DNA of 36,049 nt from NCBI RefSeq assembly GCF_000282535.1, contig NZ_AKJC01000165.1:1-36049 (forward strand), given 5' to 3'. The position numbers and the translations under genes were made by a program. Below are positions 34,777 to 36,049 of this stretch, one piece after another; the first letter of the stretch is position 1; every line of letters starts with the position of its first letter. Source of the stretch: Pseudomonas sp. GM84. Its GTDB lineage: Bacteria > Pseudomonadota > Gammaproteobacteria > Pseudomonadales > Pseudomonadaceae. The notes below the pieces were generated by a model. That model worked only from the letters and a program-made list of their open reading frames with translations, did no database searches and had not been told where the DNA came from.

Positions 34777-35787
34777 ATGCCTGCACTCGACGCCTACCTC
34801 GCCACCTGGCCGGACCTCGCCCAGCGCCATCCCTGCGACGCCCTGCTGCTGGGCAACGGCGCCAGCCGTGCGCTGTGGAAGCCTTTCGGCTACTTCTCGC
34901 TGTTCGAAGAAGCCCAGCGCGCCGGTCGCAAGAAAGGCCTGGCGATCAGCGACCAGGCCTTGTTCAAGTCCCTGGGCACGGAGCTGTTCGAGCCTGTACT
35001 GAGCACCCTCAACCATACCGTGCGCGCCAACGCGGCCCTGGCGATCAACTCCACCGCGCCGCTGAACCGCTACTACTCGATCAAGGAAGGCCTGATTCAC
35101 GCCATACGCACCGTGCACCTGCCCTGGTCGCTGATGCCGGCGGCTAGCCTGGCGTCGATCAACCAGGCCCTGCGCGGCTACCGCAGCGTCTACACCAGCA
35201 ACTACGACCTGATCCTGCCGTGGGCCGTGCAGCATGACCCGCAAGGCTTCGCCGACCTGTTCGACGAACAGGGCTTCTTCGACGTGCGTCGCACCCGCAG
35301 CGAAGGCACCCGCGTCCTGCACCTGCATGGCGGCCTGCACCTGCTCAAGCTGCCCGATGGCACCACCCGCCTGCGCAGCGCCGACAGTGCCGAGCTGCTC
35401 GACGGCTTTGCGGTGAACATTCCGGGTGAGGTGCCGCTGTTCGTCAACGAGGACCGCAGTGAAGAGAAACTGCGGGCAATTCGCAACTCGGATTACCTGG
35501 GTTGGTGCCTGGGGCAGTTGGCGCAGGAGCGCGAGGGGTTATGCCTGTTCGGGCAGCATCTGGATGCGAGTGATCAGCACTTGTTTGAGGCCGTTCGCCA
35601 GGCACAGCCGGCGCATCTGACGATTGCCATCCGGCCGCTGGGCGAGGCGTCGGTGATCAATCAGAAACGGCATTTCGTTGAGCGGTTTGCGGGTCTGCCG
35701 GCGACCGAGCTGCATTTCTTCGATGCGAGTAGCCATCCGCTGGGCATGCTGGCGATGGCCATTGATGTGACACGCGGGCGCGGTTGA
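34777..35787 (+). CDS. SIR2-like protein of unknown function (DUF4917-like)
   Basis: This 336-residue protein has motifs spaced as in SIR2-like NAD-binding proteins: a nucleotide-loop start DALLLGNGASRAL (21-33), YTSNYD (139-144) like the TNYD motif, LHLHGGLH (181-188) with His184 in the catalytic-histidine position, and LCLFGQHLDASDQHLFEAV (255-273) like the closing GxxxxD motif. Start ATG 34777 is chosen because the motif-bearing part begins there; upstream in-frame sequence is proline-rich filler. No partner defence gene is next to it. It could be an NADase-type effector or a housekeeping DUF4917 protein. Function unknown. Confidence 0.75.
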   Translation: MPALDAYLATWPDLAQRHPCDALLLGNGASRALWKPFGYFSLFEEAQRAGRKKGLAISDQALFKSLGTELFEPVLSTLNHTVRANAALAINSTAPLNRYYSIKEGLIHAIRTVHLPWSLMPAASLASINQALRGYRSVYTSNYDLILPWAVQHDPQGFADLFDEQGFFDVRRTRSEGTRVLHLHGGLHLLKLPDGTTRLRSADSAELLDGFAVNIPGEVPLFVNEDRSEEKLRAIRNSDYLGWCLGQLAQEREGLCLFGQHLDASDQHLFEAVRQAQPAHLTIAIRPLGEASVINQKRHFVERFAGLPATELHFFDASSHPLGMLAMAIDVTRGRG

Positions 35788-35836
35788 AATAACGCCGCGA
35801 AAGGCTCGCCTTGAGGCTTTTGGCGCTCTTGAGATC

Positions 35837-36049
35837 GAGCGCCGCCCGCGCGGCGCATCGCGAGCAAGCTCGCTCCTACATTTTTTGCAACGTGCCATGG
35901 TCTGTCAGGCCATGGTTGTCCGCTTTTTGGCGCCCGCCGAAGAATCGCGTCGTACTCACAAGGCAATCAACCATGGCCTATCAGACATAGGCACGTTGCA
36001 ACAAATGTAGGAGCGAGCTTGCTCGCGATGCGCCGCGCGGGCGGCGCTC
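35837..36049. repeat. Long inverted-repeat element with GCGAGCAAGCTCGC REP cores
   Basis: Outer arms 35837-35896 and 35990-36049 are 60-base inverted copies with one mismatch. Each contains the REP core GCGAGCAAGCTCGC with a CTCCTACA tail. Inner arms 35897-35918 and 35968-35989 add 22 bases with 17 matches, for an 82-base stem and a 49-base loop. The right end coincides with the window edge, so it may continue. It has no transposase. Confidence 0.88.

Noticed and set aside
1..36049. CRISPR array
   Set aside because: The repeats present are REP elements in inverted pairs; there are no regularly spaced direct repeats with unique spacers, and no cas genes.

Overview
The window comes from a fluorescent pseudomonad of the Pseudomonas putida group. 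The evidence is the high G+C content, the gene order (lepA-lepB-rnc-era-recO-pdxJ, algU-mucA-mucB-mucD, nadB, an opdH-tctCBA tricarboxylate locus with its own two-component system), a phaG gene typical of medium-chain PHA producers, and many Pseudomonas REP elements. It is mostly core chromosome. I see no phage, no insertion sequence with a transposase, no CRISPR array and no rRNA.

Layout, left to right. (1) 1-2.3 kb: half a REP element, a chagasin-like peptidase-inhibitor lipoprotein and the cmoA-cmoB pair, which builds the cmo5U34 wobble modification of tRNA. (2) 2.3-4.9 kb: a small exported protein on the minus strand, then a CopR/CopS-like metal-type two-component system. (3) 5.0-11.1 kb, minus strand: lepA-lepB-rnc-era-recO-pdxJ, covering translation, protein export, RNA processing, ribosome assembly, repair and vitamin B6, with a REP pair between era and recO. 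(4) 11.2-15.1 kb, minus strand: algU-mucA-mucB and mucD, the envelope-stress sigma factor, its anti-sigma system and a periplasmic protease. mucC is missing, a terminator overlaps the end of mucB, and mucD seems to have its own promoter. (5) 15.1-19.8 kb: nadB, then ygfX-sdhE facing away from ygfZ, then an HDOD protein.

(6) 19.9-27.6 kb: tctE-tctD on the minus strand face away from opdH-tctC-tctB-tctA-abrB on the plus strand. Together they form an outer-membrane porin, periplasmic binding protein and inner-membrane permease for tricarboxylates under a dedicated sensor. A palindrome with an extra half-site in the divergent promoter region is the likely TctD operator. A REP pair splits tctC from tctB. 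(7) 27.7-31.3 kb: ung, a 3-hydroxyisobutyryl-CoA hydrolase-like gene, a tyrosine-rich lipoprotein, and a cysteine-rich CWC protein followed by an rsuA-type pseudouridine synthase. (8) 31.3-36.0 kb: phaG with a structured upstream region, tRNA-Gly(CCC) with a terminator, a SulP anion transporter, a SIR2-like protein of unknown role, and a long inverted-repeat element that runs to the window edge.

The least explained items are the stand-alone SIR2-like protein (34777-35787) beside an 82-bp-armed inverted repeat, three stem-compensated REP classes including two copies inside operons, and several perfect palindromes upstream of regulated genes. I do not see a clear new multi-gene system.
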